From: Marsupella aquatica
Lineage: Eukaryota; Marchantiophyta
Direction: 5' to 3'
Length of the DNA stretch: 64,000 bases
NCBI GenBank assembly: GCA_973895155.1
Contig: OZ316891.1
Coordinates: 15,686,001-15,750,000, forward strand
This document shows, in pieces, positions 1 through 14,069 of this stretch. The position numbers and the translations under genes were made by a program. A model generated the notes under the pieces. The model made no database searches. It had not been told where the DNA came from and saw nothing but the letters and a program-made list of their open reading frames with translations. Positions within the stretch are counted from its first letter, which is position 1. Each line of letters starts with the position of its first letter.

Positions 1-364
1 TCACTTCCACAAAAATGGCACATCATGTGCAACGAAGGATAGGTTTGAAGGGAAAACTTAAGAATTTTTGCAGAAGAACAATAAGGTCTTTCTAACCAAA
101 AATTTGGAATATTCCAACTTCATAGGGGTTGAAAAATATTTTTTTTTCTTACATTTTAGGGGGTCTGAGGCCTAAAAACATCGCAGGGGATGGGGAGGCA
201 TCCATATAGTGAGACCCCCAAGGTTGGCCTTTCTTGGCCTAGTTTGCAAGTCCTTGCCAATAGACCAAGAAACGTTGGTTGTTGATATATTTTGCTTGAT
301 CGATTGAAGTCAATAGAAGTGGAACCAGTGAACAAAGTATGAACCACATCGGGTTGATTGGAGA
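1..364. other. Unassigned sequence at window start
   Basis: No convincing coding exon, RNA gene or repeat boundary is visible here. It directly precedes a fragment of the chromovirus LTR family that recurs in the window, so it is probably more repeat-derived DNA. This is inference only. Confidence 0.3.
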
Positions 365-1010
365 CTCAGTCGTGAAACTCGACTACCTTAACACTTAGCT
401 TCGGCGTCGCTGACTCTGACACCAAGCTCCCCTATGGTCCAGACCCGGAACGGCTATCCGAGTAGGGCTTAGCATGGGGAGACTTGTGGGCAATTGGGCG
501 TGACACTGGCAAAGGCAAGACGCTAAGCTGGTGACACACACTAAGGACTTACACTTGCTGAGGGCTGTTCAGGTCAAGGGGAAAGGGTCGGGCTCAAGGT
601 CGACCATCTAGACCCCCAAACGGACTTTGAGTTTTGAGGGCTTGAGTGAGAGCTCCTCTTGGGCCCAAGGCAAATGGGTGGAGCTCCTCTTGGGCTCAAG
701 TACAAAGCGTCGTCAACTTAAGGGGAAATAGGTGACCGATCCTCCAATGGACAAGTCGAGCGATGATAGCATCAACTCAGACGCCAGATCAGAGGAAGGG
801 GACAAGACCCAAAGGGGGGACTGATCCCCGCCTTAAGAGGGTTGGACGCAGAACCAGAAGATGATGTCGAGCCAGACATCATCATGGATAATTTGACCAA
901 GTAAAACCAGGGTGATGAGGGTGATGCCACAACCCCGGGAGGTCATGGTGCCAGCAAGGCACGGGGGGTGTCACCAAAATCCACACGTGAACCGGTCGGT
1001 TGATAGTGGC
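365..1010 (+). mobile_element. Chromovirus-family fragment: LTR start fused to gag-side internal sequence
   Basis: Positions about 365-690 match, by eye and with point differences, the first ~300 bp of the complete LTR on the minus strand at 19,116-20,622, and also 61,677-61,975 on the plus strand. From about 740 to 1,010 the sequence matches a different block at 53,041-53,300 (an acidic, gag-like reading stretch with stops). The LTR start therefore joins internal sequence without the rest of the LTR, so the copy is internally deleted. No intact open frame remains. Confidence 0.6.
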
Positions 1011-2300
1011 TTCAGTAGTTAGAGGCTTTGGAAATCGCACCACATGTACCTCTATTGCTTGCTAGTCTGACAAGTGTTCAACAACAACCGAATATGTCAT
1101 GGCCCGACCCAAGTGCATTTTGGACAATCATTTTGAGTACTTGATGTGTCCTGTCATCAGCTTGTATCCTTAATGCCTAACTAACCTACGCCTAGCCTGA
1201 ACATCATAATTAATTATCCTAATTCTTGTCATTATGCTAATTATCACATTGTACCGGCAGCTAACTATTACATACCCCATATGGACAGGCCCTGATAAGG
1301 GATGCCCAGTTGGCATCATAACACAATATCTGGGATGTACATTGAGTGAGTGCCTTAGAGTGTTATGATTGGGTCAATGCTACACTCATCTCTAGGTTAT
1401 GGGTTTCCTTTTAGACCAACTTCACAACATCTCTAGGACGACTTCCTATGCCTTGCTTCCTAGGCTAGAGGGTAGTTGATATGAGATGGTTTGCGACATT
1501 AAGTTTCTTGCGCATGCTCCAACAAGGCAGCACGCGGACTTTGCCCCCTGATTGGCCTCAACTCACACGCTGACCTCTGCCCTCCACTCAACCAATCTAA
1601 ACCCCCATGGTTGAAGTCAAATTGCATTGAGATCCCATAGGAGCTTCACCTCCCACTCTTAGACTTGCAAGGCCCTTCCTCACCACTTCTCTCCTCACCT
1701 GCACTCCTGACTCTTCAATTCATTTTCTTTGGGCTTCTTGGGGATATTGGTTCGTGCCTTTGGATAAGCCCACCCCTGGCCTCGCCAACCTTTTGCACTT
1801 GGAGTCGCTGACCATCTCTCCTGGCTGGTTCCCTGGCCCCCAGTTCTTGTGTTGTCCAGGCATGAGTGTACCCAACCCTTGTGTGCCACCCTCCCTCATC
1901 AACGTCCTTCCCTTCGCACACACTGAACTCGTGTCTTCCCCTTCTCATTAGTGAACTTCTCTTTTTTCCTTTCCACTCGCCTTTTGGCTTACCATCTTCC
2001 ATACCAATCATCTCGTAGATGGTGCATGGATTTCGTGTACCTCCTCCCATCTCTTTCAAACTTTGTCTGCCACGCATACAACTTATTTCCACTCCTTCAA
2101 TTTATATATATCAAACTGCCAAAGAGCAGGAGGTGCTGAACCGGGAGACAGGATCCCACAGGCCAAAAAACCCAATCAAGGGAAAACAAGAAAAAAAGCC
2201 AAAAGGCCAAAGAGCAAAAACAAAAAAGACTAGACACAAGCCCAGCCCAAGGAGAACAAAGGACACACAAACCTAAAGACTACCCAACGGCAAAGTGAAG
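1011..2300. other. Intergenic, unassigned; purine/CA-rich end
   Basis: No supported gene. Short open frames on both strands at 1.7-2.1 kb overlap each other and have no recognisable domain. Positions 2,140-2,290 are A- and C-rich, with repeated runs of the type CAAAAAG and CCCA, resembling segments near 17.4, 52.3 and 63.4 kb. Confidence 0.3.
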
Positions 2301-4064
2301 GGCCTGATAAAGCTCCGTCATGAACTGCATATGGGGGTCAAACAATGGAAGGAATCCGACTAGATGTCCAAACTCCAAGGACTTCAATTTTTGGAAACGG
2401 CACGAACAGTGTGCAGAACATAACCCGGGACATTCAAGTGATGTTATTAATTTATTTAATAATCCATAAATTGATTATGAGCGTACACAGCGTTCTCGTC
2501 CCATTTGCTTGGGTTGGGGGAATGGGAAAATGGGAGCGGTTCCGTTTGCCGTGGAGCGGAGTGAATGGATAGGAGCTGCCTATCACACGAGGGTACGTGT
2601 AGGTCGGGCATTATGGTAGTCGGCTAGTCGCCCAGGAGGGCCCGCCGAATTGTGTAAAGAGCAGACTACTCACACGTCTCTCTGTGGTACGCGGAGAGTA
2701 CCTGGACGTCATCTTGCTGGCTCGCGTCATCCGTCCAGTAAATTCAATGTCTGGGATGATGGTACACTAGTAGTCCATCGAACGAACGACCCTCCATCAC
2801 TCGGGCGTTCTCTCTGCTCCCAGATTTTGCTGTGTCGAGTGTCCGCCCTTCTTTCCTTCTTTCCTGCTTTCCTGCTCCGGTGCTAAGAGGTCCAATTGCA
2901 TCGACAGTACACCTGTCTGTCGTTCATCGCTACGTTCTGTCCCCTGTTGGCGCTCTGTGTGCTCCTTCAAGCTGGATTGTTGACGGGGGCGACGGGGCTC
3001 GAATGCTTGGCGGATCTCATTGCAGTTGACTGCATCGGTGCGGTTTGATTGGGCTTGTGAGCAGTTTTCGTGGGTTGTTTTTGTGATAATTATAGCGCCT
3101 GGATCAAGGTCTTGTCGGAGTGTCCGAACGGACTTTTGTAGCCACGTTTTGGATAGGGCGACAAGATTTGCGTTGCCGTCTGTCTCCAGGAAGGCCTTTC
3201 CGCACCGGCTGGTTCCGGGAAGCACTTATATTCGACACGGTGATTTTGAGGACGAGAAGGAACAGGAGTATGTTGGGTTGAGGTAGATAGCCTATTTTCG
3301 CGCTGCAGCGAAAGGCAAGTGCACCACAAGTGTGGTAAAGCAATATCGTATCCGCGAACTCTATCCAGCCTCCAAGGTTTGCCACTAGGAGCAGATCTCG
3401 AGTTTTCTTGCCTGATGACGGCATCTGGATCTGCGCATATGCATGCGATTCGAGGGGCTGGTCCTTTGAGACGAACAGTTTGGAAAGTTCCGTCATCTTG
3501 TTCGATTTTTCTCAGCAGGCTCAGTGTAATCTTTCTTGTTACTGAAGCCCGCGGATAAATTCTCCTATTCTGTATCACAGGTTGCCTTTGTAGACGCTCT
3601 GGTATAGGAACCTGAAGAAGATCTGATGGAAGGCTGTTCCGCATTTCATGAGTAGATCTCAGTTGCTGCGATGGACTTCTTCTCTGGAGTCTCGTGCTGT
3701 TCAATAGGAAGACGTTGTGTCCTTTGTGGACTCGTAGCGGCAGTCAAACAGGACTGTAAAACCTAATTATGACATGCGTGCTTTTGGTTCCACAATTCCC
3801 TGTGGATATTCAGGAGAGATCTATCCATCATGAGTCAACGCTGGCTTTATAAGTAGAATTTCTTCCCGTGGGCTGCCTTGACTTACATTCATCCTCTACG
3901 GGCCGAGGGAATTTGGGAATTGCTTATTTCTCTGTCCCTTTGATAAGTGCTTCCGGTAGATGTAGTATAGGTAGGCTGGCCTCTTCACTTTGATAAAAAA
4001 TAGGCTATAGCGTTCCGTATTCCACCTGGAGCAGCGGTGTGTTTTGGTGAGCGGACGCATCTAT
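2301..4064 (+). promoter_or_regulatory. Probable promoter and leader of the PTPMT-like gene
   Basis: This interval lies between repeat-rich DNA and the first coding exon of the phosphatase gene. A pyrimidine-rich stretch around 2,810-2,885 looks like a plant 5' leader. The 142- and 204-codon open frames on the minus strand here have no recognisable motif and are probably chance frames. The transcription start and any leader intron cannot be placed from sequence alone. Confidence 0.3.
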
Positions 4065-6802
4065 ATGCAAATAGACGTGCTGACTACGGCAGGAGGTATG
4101 ATTGAAGAAAGTGTGGACGAGGGTAGAGAGGAAAATTTGGAATGGAAGCTCGTTCCTTACTCGAGGCCTGGCAGCAGAGGCTTTGTGGAAGCTGAAAGGT
4201 CTGCCAAACGTGTTTTCGTTGGTGCCGGGGCTCGTGTTCTCTTTTACCCGACCTTACTGTACAACTTAGTGCGTAATAAGCTTCAAGCGGAGTTCAGGTG
4301 GTGGGATCAGATAGACCAGGTTGGTGACCTTGTAGTTTTTCCCTCTTTGGCTTCTCGGGCAGTCTGATTTAACAATGTCCTCTTTGCATAGTAGAGGTTG
4401 GATTGTGCCACATGGCGGTCCTGCAGTGCTGTGATACATATGTTCGCATCGGAGCTAACGCTGCAACTCAATTTATCGTGAGGGAATTTATCGACAGATT
4501 GATTTTAAGTCCTCGCAACCAGTGTAGTTGGGTCGAGTTATGTTGGTCTTACGTGAGGCTGCGAATAGCTCACAGCCCAGGGCTCTGCTTTGGTCTCGAA
4601 GCCTGATGGGAGGATTAGATTTAAAGCAAATGCGTCTGTTGGACAGCGATTGTCCTCTTATACTCACGTACATTATAGCGGATACGGATTACGCTGACAT
4701 GCAATACTTTTTGTTGTTGGTTAGTTTTTGCTGTTAGGTGCCGTGCCCTTCCCAGGAGATGTTCTGCGTCTGAAAGCTATCGGCGTGCGGGCTGTGGTTA
4801 CTTTGAATGAATCGTACGAAACCCTGGTGCCCACAACAATGTATCAGGTACCCAGTCTCTCTTTGAACATTCTGCAGATTCACGGTCCTCGGGGCTGCGT
4901 TCGTATACGCTAGAATGTTTGTCCTTGGATGTCTCTATTCACGGGTTGAATTGCGAAGTCGTAGAAATTGTGGAAAATACCTCTAGTAATTAAGCGGAAC
5001 TTGGACGCAGGATGAAGGCATTGATCATCTGGTGATTCCGACTCGGGACTATCTTTTTGCTCCTTCTATTGGAGACATCCGGCGCGCCGTTGCATTCATT
5101 CATGGTATCTAACCATCTGTTCACATTGCCAGAGTCAGGTTGAGGAAGGACGTTTTCCTTCTGCGTTACAACTTCGCACTTTAGTCTTATCAAAAGATTC
5201 ATTCAAATTGGGGCACATTATTGATGGTCCATAAGAAATTGAAGCTGCGGTAGAAATCATTCCTACCCACCCACACAAATAAAAGAAAAAAGGAAAGGAA
5301 ACGGTGGAATTCCGTGCGCAATCCAGCTGTGACCACTGTATGTTCTTCACAGTTCCTACTTGTACTACCCATCACTTGATGGTTCTCTAGTAATTATTTA
5401 TGCTGTTGATTGGCAGGTCATGTTCAGCATGGGCAGACTACTTATGTCCATTGCAAAGCTGGGCGAGGTCGGAGCACAACTGTTGTTCTATGCTATCTGG
5501 TAATGCTTGTATAAATAATGGCGGCAGCAATCCCCCTGTCTTGCACCAAGCAGGATGTAGGTGCAGATGTTGAAAAGAAGGTGTCTGATGTAGCTGCGAA
5601 GTATTAGGTTAGGCTGTCTCTGGTTCATATCAAAGGTTCTAGAAGGTGAAACTGGGTTGAAGTCAGGATGAGACATGCCTTTCTTCTGGGCAATAGTTGG
5701 CTCTTACGGTGTCGGTATTTCTTGTTTAGAATGCGATTGGTGTTATAGGAGTGCGTCTGATTGATTTTCATTGTTGATGAGAGCAGGTTGAACATCGCGG
5801 AATGAACCCAGTTGATGCTTTCCAGTATGTTCGAGGAAAAAGGCCTCGAGTATTATTAGCAACTGCTCAGTGGCAGGTGCTGTCCTTTACACTCAAATTT
5901 CCTCCATCTGCATCGTCTTCCCTCTGACTCTCGACTTAGGGTTCCTGAGCATATGGGGTTGATTTTGGGACCAGTCAGAGTCCACCTGAGATTGAAGGAC
6001 TTATAATTTTCTTCCATGACTTTGCCTTGCTTTGCTCCTTTTTTATTTTCCGGGTGGAAAAGCCTTGTGGTGGGAAGCGCATACTCGTTCCTAGACCCGA
6101 CACGTGGTCCTTGATGGCTTTCTGCTATTTCCTGTGTGCTAGTGGTAAATGTAGATCACACCCAGTTTCATGCAGTTATTGTCTTTAATATTTGACGATA
6201 TTCGCGTCCTAGTTTTGACTTCGGCGTTGGTAACGTTTTGCAACATGCAGGCTGTTCAGGAGTACAGCAAGCACATCCGGTTGTGTCATGGTCCTAGGAT
6301 GTTAACTTTTCAGCATTTGTTACCATGTTTAACAGAAGCAAATGCACCGCTTGAATCGGTGAATGTTTCCTCAAAGACAGGAACTGAGAGGAGCAATGAA
6401 CCGGAAGATCTTGACATAGAGGACTTACCTGTGGTCATAACCAGTGTTGACTTGACAGACTATAGAAGCATTGAAGACGCTGGACTAATAGGAAATGGAC
6501 TTTGGGACGGGCTTGGAGTAGTGTACAGAGTACGGTTTATGGCTGCTAGAAGCGTTGTAAATGCTGTGCGTGTGGCTAGAGCATCCATGGAGTGGGCACG
6601 GCTGTCCTGCCTTGTCATTGGATGCCAAGCTGAGGGTAATCAGGTTCTTGGTTCTCACTCACACTTGACAGTAGATGGATTTCATTCTTCGGAGGTGATT
6701 CCAAAAAGCAATCCGCTGCCTTCCCCTAGTTTGTTAGCAGAACAAATTTCTAGGCCCCGGCTTAATCTTCCTGTTTGTCAGTCGGGTATGGTCAATGGGT
6801 GA
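4065..6802 (+). CDS. PTPMT1: PTPMT-like dual-specificity phosphatase (six exons)
   Basis: This is a plant PTPMT-family tyrosine/dual-specificity phosphatase. The family dephosphorylates phosphatidylglycerophosphate in mitochondrial phospholipid synthesis and is also reported to act on phosphoinositides. Exons are 4,065-4,319, 4,725-4,847, 5,011-5,104, 5,417-5,499, 5,787-5,876 and 6,251-6,802, all with GT..AG junctions and matching phases, giving about 398 residues. Exon 1 holds the family's FYPTLLYN and FRWWDQ blocks. Exon 4 holds the P-loop HCKAGRGRS, the CX5R signature with Cys at about residue 170 and Arg at about 176. Exon 5 holds RGKRPRVLL. The long last exon continues with a plant-type C-terminal extension (VVITSVDL, VVYRVRF). 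A second in-frame ATG at 4,098 is an alternative start. The splice at 6,637 could also end the protein differently. Confidence 0.88.
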
Positions 6803-9800
6803 GTCGTCGAATATCTGTTGAGATTGTTAGAAGTGAAGGCTCTAGTTCTACTATATATGTCGGAACAACTTCAAGTGTATATAAGGAATCCAGGTTTTCC
6901 AAAACTAACCTGGAGCAGAAGCTTCTTTGTAACTTTCAATGTTTACGCCAGTCACAACGTGTTCTAAAGTCGTCTGGATCAGAACTCGTGGGCATGTCAA
7001 TTGGCTATATTAATTTTCTGTCAGTTTTGATAGCTATTAACTATGGATTGATGACTTGATTCTCGTCTGTTTAGAGTATCGTGTTTTGTGCGAAGAAATT
7101 TAAACTTCCACATCTTACAATCAACTCTGGACGGCATATAAAATTGGAATTCCACTTGTCTGAACCCCTCCCCTGAACCGTTCCTTCGAGGACTTTGATG
7201 GTACCCAAAGTAAGCATGGCCATGACACGACGGTCTGATGCAACCGGTCTCCTTCGAGCTCTAGCGTTTTTTTTTGGCACCTTTCCTCTTTTGAAGACGT
7301 GCGAAACTTTTTCAAAGCACCGAACTTTTTAAAGGCGATTTCTGGATTGAAGGATGGCTTTGATAAAAGGCATTGGTGATGGGACATGAACCCAAGAACT
7401 CAGATTATATTATTGTTCCCTAAAAATGCAGCCACCAGTGTAGCAATGAGTTGTCTGACTCGATAGCAATGACCTACTTATGCTCAAATACCATGTGCAC
7501 CTGGTCAGATTGATTTTTTCTGGCTGGCCGGAAAGGCTTTCAAGCAATTTCCCCAAGACAGGACTGGAGAAGGGCATCAGGTCCGATATGTCGCAAACGC
7601 TGAAACAGATAACCACGATTTCAGTAATGGTTGCTACCGGCAACGGACGGACAATGCGAGGTGAGCCTACGTTTCAACTGGCTTTCAGTGCACCAAATGT
7701 ATTCTCTCTAGTCAAGTGTTCGAAGACTTGTATTCTTTGTTCTAGACCCTTATTCAGCAGCGGTCTTTAGATAAGAAGAACAATGTGAATATAACTTGAA
7801 GTGGATTTCAGCCGAGCTTTATCATTGTCGTGACTTGTAACTGAAAATTGCTCGAAGAATTTTCCGAAACAATTCTCCTCTGCATTACGGTAGTTTCTCC
7901 CAGAGTTCTTCCGCCAGTGTTCTCTACGTGCAAATGTTAGAACTCACACGATTTGCAAGAAGTTCTTGACGGCAGGGTTTGCTTAACTTCACAAATGTCA
8001 GTTGAGAATCATTTCATTGAGAATTTTTGAAACGTGCCCGGTGGCAAATTAGGTTGCGCTGAGGATTGTGGATGAGATTATGAAGCCGTCGAATCCTAGT
8101 CAGAAACAATGAGTTCCCTAATCGCTTCTACCATCGTCAATTCGACGCTATATCTGGCATCGTTCAATTGCCCGATCCTGCATGATACCTTAACCTCTTT
8201 TTGCACAGTTGAGTGCTTAAGTTTCCGTCATATTTCAGGTGTTCTTGGACACAGTTTTAACCCGTAGAATGCTAAGGTTGAGGATCAGTTACTGAAGAAT
8301 TGGGGTAGCATTCGCTTGAAAAATGTGTTAACGCCGTTCCAGCTACATGGTATTTAACAGTTCTGTCAGCAGCAGCATCGGCTTTCTTTACTGCGTACAA
8401 TCTACGTGTCAATTTTGCGAAAGAGCGAACAGGGCACCCGTTCTTATCAAAGACTGCCTCATTTCGCCCGTCCACCTTGCCGTCAGTCTTTGGGGGTCAA
8501 GAGCATGTGATCAATAAATTCAAGTGCTTGCGAGCAGGCTGAGCTGAGCAAGCACTAACTGTCAACTTGACTCCAAGAAAATTAGTGGAGGAGCCAGCTT
8601 TAATTACCTTGCAAATGATGAGCTTTGGTCGTGGAGTGCTCCAGCTTCGCCTCAATCGACTGTCCAACTTTAACTCCAAGGGAATTGTGAAGAATTAAGC
8701 ATTATTACTTTCCAAATGGTGTGCCTGGCTCGTTAATTGCTTCAGTTTCGCGACACAGGTTTCTACGTTCTTCCGTTGAGCTTCAGTATCCACTAGGTGC
8801 CACCGAGGCTTGATGACTTTGTAACGAGCTCGCCTTTGTGCGGCTGTGGAGGGGCTATGAATGTTTTTCCCTCTGACCATCCCCAAATCCAATCCGAATT
8901 TTCAGTGAGCCTTCCCTCCGTACAGTCTTGACTGCTCAGCAAAAGATAAGAAATTTGAGTCAACATTACTGTTCCGCGTTAAAAGGAATGTTCGTTGGAT
9001 CTCGGTGTTTAGTTTTCAGGAAGTATCCAGATGTGTAAGATTGACCACCATTCTGATCTGGCGAGTTGCAAGGTATTGCCTTTGTCCTTACCGCCTCCCC
9101 AAAGGACATTGAGATGAGAAATCGGCATGGCAGCCAAACAACTGATTGGCCTAATGCCTCGGACTTATTCTCACCTTGCCTAGCAGACACTCCAGTACTT
9201 GTGACAAGTGATGCAATGGTCGGTGGGCAGACAAGATAAACCGTCACTTTGCCTATGAAGGCAGTTGAGCATTCAACTTGCTCATCAGAACATGCTTGAT
9301 GAAACTCTTCAGTTGAGAAGGATCTTTTTGCAAAGCCTCCGTTTGCATTTGTACGGTTTACTCCGTCCAGCAATAAAGCCGGTGTATTGAGGTCATACGA
9401 GTCTTGGCACCACCCGGCTTTATTCTGTTAGGGAGCTTGGCAGCGAGATTACTGCATTATTGTTAGCATTGTCAGAGATCAATTAATCTTCACCAGCTGC
9501 TTTCGTCAGCTTCAGTAATTTGGCTGTTGCCAAGTTTTGAGTATCTTAATGGATTACTGACGCTTTTTCCCTTTTATATATATCAAAAAGCACTTGGGAC
9601 CATCCCTTACCACCAAGTGAAACGGCTCTTTTCCTCGAGGCTGTTGCATCATGGATTTCCTATTTTCCACTGCCTCTACTCGCTCTATGACCTGTTTGCT
9701 TAGGTCCTGTTGGTGATCGAACCCGGCTTTACACCATGCCCCCTACAAGTGTAGTGTCAGCTCTAGTAAGTTGTTGGCTTCGAACTAATCAGATGCTTCT

Positions 9801-12164
9801 CGTAACCAGGAATTTTTTGACCCGGCCCCATGGAAGATCCCAATGAACCCGCGTATTACAACCGGGTATGTGGGCGGTTTCCCAGAGCCTGATCCATGAC
9901 TGTCTTGGTTTGGAAAGATTTGCATCTATCTTGAAATAGCTGAATTGTGACCACCAGTCGGAGGTGATCGGATACCATTGCCTGTTGTCAGGGCAATTTC
10001 TTGCGTTTGAACGCTCTGTGGTTGCCGTGGTTTGCTCCGATGGGTCACAAACCCATGATACTCCAACAGCCTCAAAGACAGACTACGTCGAAATCCACCA
10101 CGATCAAGCACCAGAATACCCAGAGAGTCCATCATCTACATCAATGTCCAAGCTTCCTATGTCTCTGCCCATCTAGATCTATCTCCAAGACAAGCGGAAA
10201 TCATAAGCCAATCATCCCAAGTCGGGGAGATAATGTCAGTCTACTTGATAAGCATCCTCAACTGAAACCTAAATCATCCCAGAACTACAAAGAATTCCGG
10301 TGGACGCTTGTGTCCCCGAAAAGTTGCTAAGAGGTCAACCAATGCCCTCGCGCCAGCCACCAATGGGTACGTTCAGTACCATCCGAAGACCAGAAGAAGT
10401 AGCTAGCATCCAGAGGCCTCCGTCACCCCCAGTACAATGCAGCACACTACCTAGCATCCAGGGGAGTCCGTCACCCGATTCCAGTAAAATGCAGCACGCA
10501 GGAAGTGTCTTTACTATCATAAGGAGTAATGTTGTTATTTGACAACATTCTCTTTAAAATCGTGGAGGAGGCTTGCAGCTAGAGAAGACACTAACTGGAA
10601 TGTGAAAAAAGGGGAACCTTCTGGACACTTCTCTTTTATAGAGTGCCAGAGGTGGTTCACGGAGCAAGGATGCCTCTGTCCCCTAGCTATTTCTAGTACT
10701 AAGGCATCAATTTCAAGATCCGGCGATGAAGTAGGTCGCATCTTCGCACTCCCACCCACCGAGTCAGCACTCACTTGCACTGAATGATTTTGGAACAACA
10801 CAATGAGATGTTGAACAGGCAGCACGCCTTGTCCCTGGATGAAGTGACTTTGAGCTGGCGAGTATCCTTGGTGGGACTCAACTGTGGTTATCCCTTGCAC
10901 TGATTGACTATAGCCCTGGTCTTATATTTGCCCAGAAGTGGGTCGCATCCAGTGTGAGGAGACTATGGTCCGAAAGACTAAACCAACTCGAGAAGCATAG
11001 GTACCCATTCACTTCATGATAAGAAACATAACCCTCAATTGACAACAATCGAGAATCGGCGATGCAGTGCAGACTTGAATAATACGTTTGTGAATGTTCA
11101 TGGGACCTGGAGAAGACAAACTTTGAGTAAGTTTGCATCGTGGACCGGCTCTCCTTAGCCTATAGAGTATCATGAGAATGACGGGTAATCACCCTACCCG
11201 AGGAGTCTTCATAGATGTTCCGACAAAAACTTGCAGGAAACATGAAATCGTTACAAGGCTTGTGTGGAACACTCGGGAAGTCAAAAGTCTTGTGTTCGAG
11301 AGTACAATATCTTCAAAAAATTGATTCGCAAGTAAACTACCCTCGTGTTGAATTGCTGTGCCTTGGAAAAGCCATCGTGCACCAACATAAAATCCACTCA
11401 CTGGTTGCGGATCACTGCTATGGATAAAGCTACTGTCCATTAAGTATATCCCTAGGAAACAGAGTGCAAGGGGAAATTGGGAGAATTGATCAAAAAGTAA
11501 TTAAACCTATCACATTTCACTTTGATTGGTTTATTGTTTTCCCCACATCCTCACATGTATATTCACAGATAGACAATCTCTGTCAATACCAAACACGATC
11601 CCAAATTACAAAGTGGTTCAGAGCTCAACCCAACCACGAACGATTGGAGACATCCGAAGAAGTAAAAAATCTCGGAAACGCTTGGAACATGTGTGATTGC
11701 AGATCTTTGCATTCTAATCTCTGTACTCCCGTTCTCCGTCATGACCTTCCAGTTCTGTACCTTCAAAGGTAAGAGATCGACCCTGAACACAGGGCGAACT
11801 CATGAGCAAAGATATCTCGATAGCATTCCCCATACACCTCTGTAAGCACAATCCGGTCTGCCCTGTACATTTGACCTATCAGGGCGAAGCAAAAAAACGT
11901 AGAGACCGTGTATAAAAGTTCCGTTCAAGGCAATATGCACCTGAGCTATACGTTCGCTAAGCAGTTACTTCAGTAAAACTGCAGCTTCGGATTGTTAAAC
12001 GAAGAATATGCTTACTCTCATTTCAACAGGTACCCCGGCATTTGATGCTGTGCTCAGTTGATTGGGCTTATGTCCCAACATAATTAAAATATATTATCTG
12101 TATCTGCTGGACGTACCTTCACAGCTGCAGAGGGTAATCAGGACCAATGTGTTCGGCTAGCTAA
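6803..12164. other. Long intergenic stretch without a supported gene
   Basis: About 5.4 kb in which I find no credible exon chain. The first part (6,803 to about 7,100) is probably the 3' UTR of the phosphatase gene. Open frames of 70-135 codons at 8,966-9,373, 10,001-10,542 and 10,535-10,900 overlap on opposite strands and show no known motif. A degenerate tandem duplication of roughly 50 bp lies at about 10,406-10,502 (units beginning with tagcatccag). Base composition is mixed, with no clear transposon termini. Confidence 0.35.
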
Positions 12165-14069
12165 TCATGTCGAGAGGTTTCCGGACGGACACTCGACATC
12201 CTGATGAACGTTACCATCTTGAGTACCAACGGGTCCCTTCAAAATAGCAGGCTTTGTTTGCACAACCGATTCCAATCTAGGTGGCGTTCCTTGGTGATCC
12301 AATTCAATATGTTCCGGAGTAACTTCACTGAGAAATTCTTGTGCAACATCACCATCATCATCAACCCGGAGTTTCTCTATATACCATTTTAGACCCTGCA
12401 AAAACAAAAAAGACTTGTGAGAGGCATTATTTCAAACCAAACACTCAAGTAGCAAATACATCTCCGAAGACATTAAAGCAAACCTAGTTTAAAGAGCATT
12501 ATACGCAATGTATTTTTATGGTGTTGGGAACTAAAGAGTCCCTGTGCAGAGTTGCGTGGTCCTTGTGTTCCAATAACCAATGGGAGTTTCATCTCTCTTG
12601 TTTCCTTCTGTATTCAACCTTCTTGCACCCTCCAATCTAGAGACAAAAAGAAAATGGCACAAACGATGCTGGGCAACTCGATCATTGCTGATAAGGCATC
12701 TCATATTGACAGAAAACATCATGTATTACTTTCAAGCGTCTTAGGGTGTCTAAATCAGACTTGTTCAAATTCAATTCTGAAAATTGCTCGATCGAGTTAC
12801 GCGGCCAATTACTGCTATAAGCCCAACTCCACGCGAATGATCCTCAGCTAAAACAAGCTGGGACTTCATATACGGGGACTATGAAATCTGAAACAAGAAC
12901 GTAGGTGTGCACCTAGAAAAGACAGAACCCCATCCGAACCATTCTTCCTAACGTCCTCATGGATAGTACTAAGCAAAAGTCTCAAATCAGATTGCAAATG
13001 TACACCTTTTAGATGGCGGTCCTAGAAGAACTCGCAGTCTCAACCGGGGAATATCGAAACAGGCCAATGACTAATCAGACGGATAGATACGACTTACTTA
13101 AACACTTCGCCTAGAAGGCACTATATAGCTACAAACTACCTGCAGATGGCTGGAGACTCTATTCCAGGTAGGTTAGGAGCATTAAGCACGTCTTAAATGG
13201 TGCAGTGCGACAGTTATAGAGACTTGAAGGCAAGGTATTGACTTGGTGACAACCGTACATGTGATTGTGTAGAGCGTGGCCTGCCAGGATGGGCCACAAG
13301 GAGCTGAGTGAGCTATATGTAGACTGGGCATTGATCAATCTGGCACTCTATTCGGAACCCGCTGCATGTTGGGCGAAGACCGGTTTGAAAGTGCTGGTTT
13401 ACTGCCTCCAATCATGAAGCAAAAACATTCTTGCCGGCCTCGAATATTACATGTTCGACCCAATGACCCGATTCGTCTGAACGTTGCCTTGGCATCTCTT
13501 GGGAAGTATTTTGAGTTCTAGATTTGGCACCCAAAAGAAGGAGAAAAAAAGCAAAAACTTGCAAGAATAAAATTCGATACTCCTGCCGAAAGTATATACA
13601 TAGCGACAAGAGCTACGGGCACATGGATTACTTAGAAATTTAAAAACATCATAGAGCTGAATACAATTCATAGATCCCTTTCATCATCAAGGAGGACATC
13701 ATAAAGTCATTCACGACCCGAGATACAAAAATTCCGGCAGAGTAGATCAGATATAAAGGAGATAAAGCTACGGCAATGAGATGGCAGTAGACATTCTCAA
13801 AAGTCTCTGGGATATTCTCACAAAAGAATCGTTCGATTGAGAGCAAGTGCAGACTATGAAGAAAGGGAGAAGTAAGTCACAATGACCTGCACACCACCGT
13901 TTCCGTAAGCACTCCGCGACACAACTGGTACATGGCTAGTTGTTTCCGCTGCCACAGCTACCTTCACGCCAAACCGGCCGCCTTCTTCAGATCCTACGGC
14001 TGGTTTCTTCTGTGCATGATCCTTCTTCGCTCCAAAATGGCCAAAAAATTTGCGGATGAAAGTAGCCAT
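12165..14069 (-). CDS. Small two-exon protein of unknown function
   Basis: Exon 1 is 14,069-13,887 and exon 2 is 12,395-12,165, giving 137 residues if no exon is missed. Exon 1 begins with MATFIRKFFGHFGAKK, is basic at the start, and ends with VPVVSRSAYGNGG. The acceptor of exon 2 is preceded by a strong pyrimidine tract and TTTTTGCAG, and the exon opens GLKWYIEKLRVDDDGDVAQ. Both junctions are in phase 0. The acidic GDVAQEFLSEV block and the aromatic GLKWY block look conserved rather than random, and I think a plant-specific family has this form, but I cannot name it. The intron of about 1.5 kb is long compared with the other genes here. There is no signal peptide or membrane segment. Confidence 0.5.

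Noticed and set aside
3090-3704. 204-codon minus-strand open frame upstream of the phosphatase gene
   Set aside because: It lacks recognisable motifs, overlaps other open frames on the same strand, and lies in the probable leader of the plus-strand gene.
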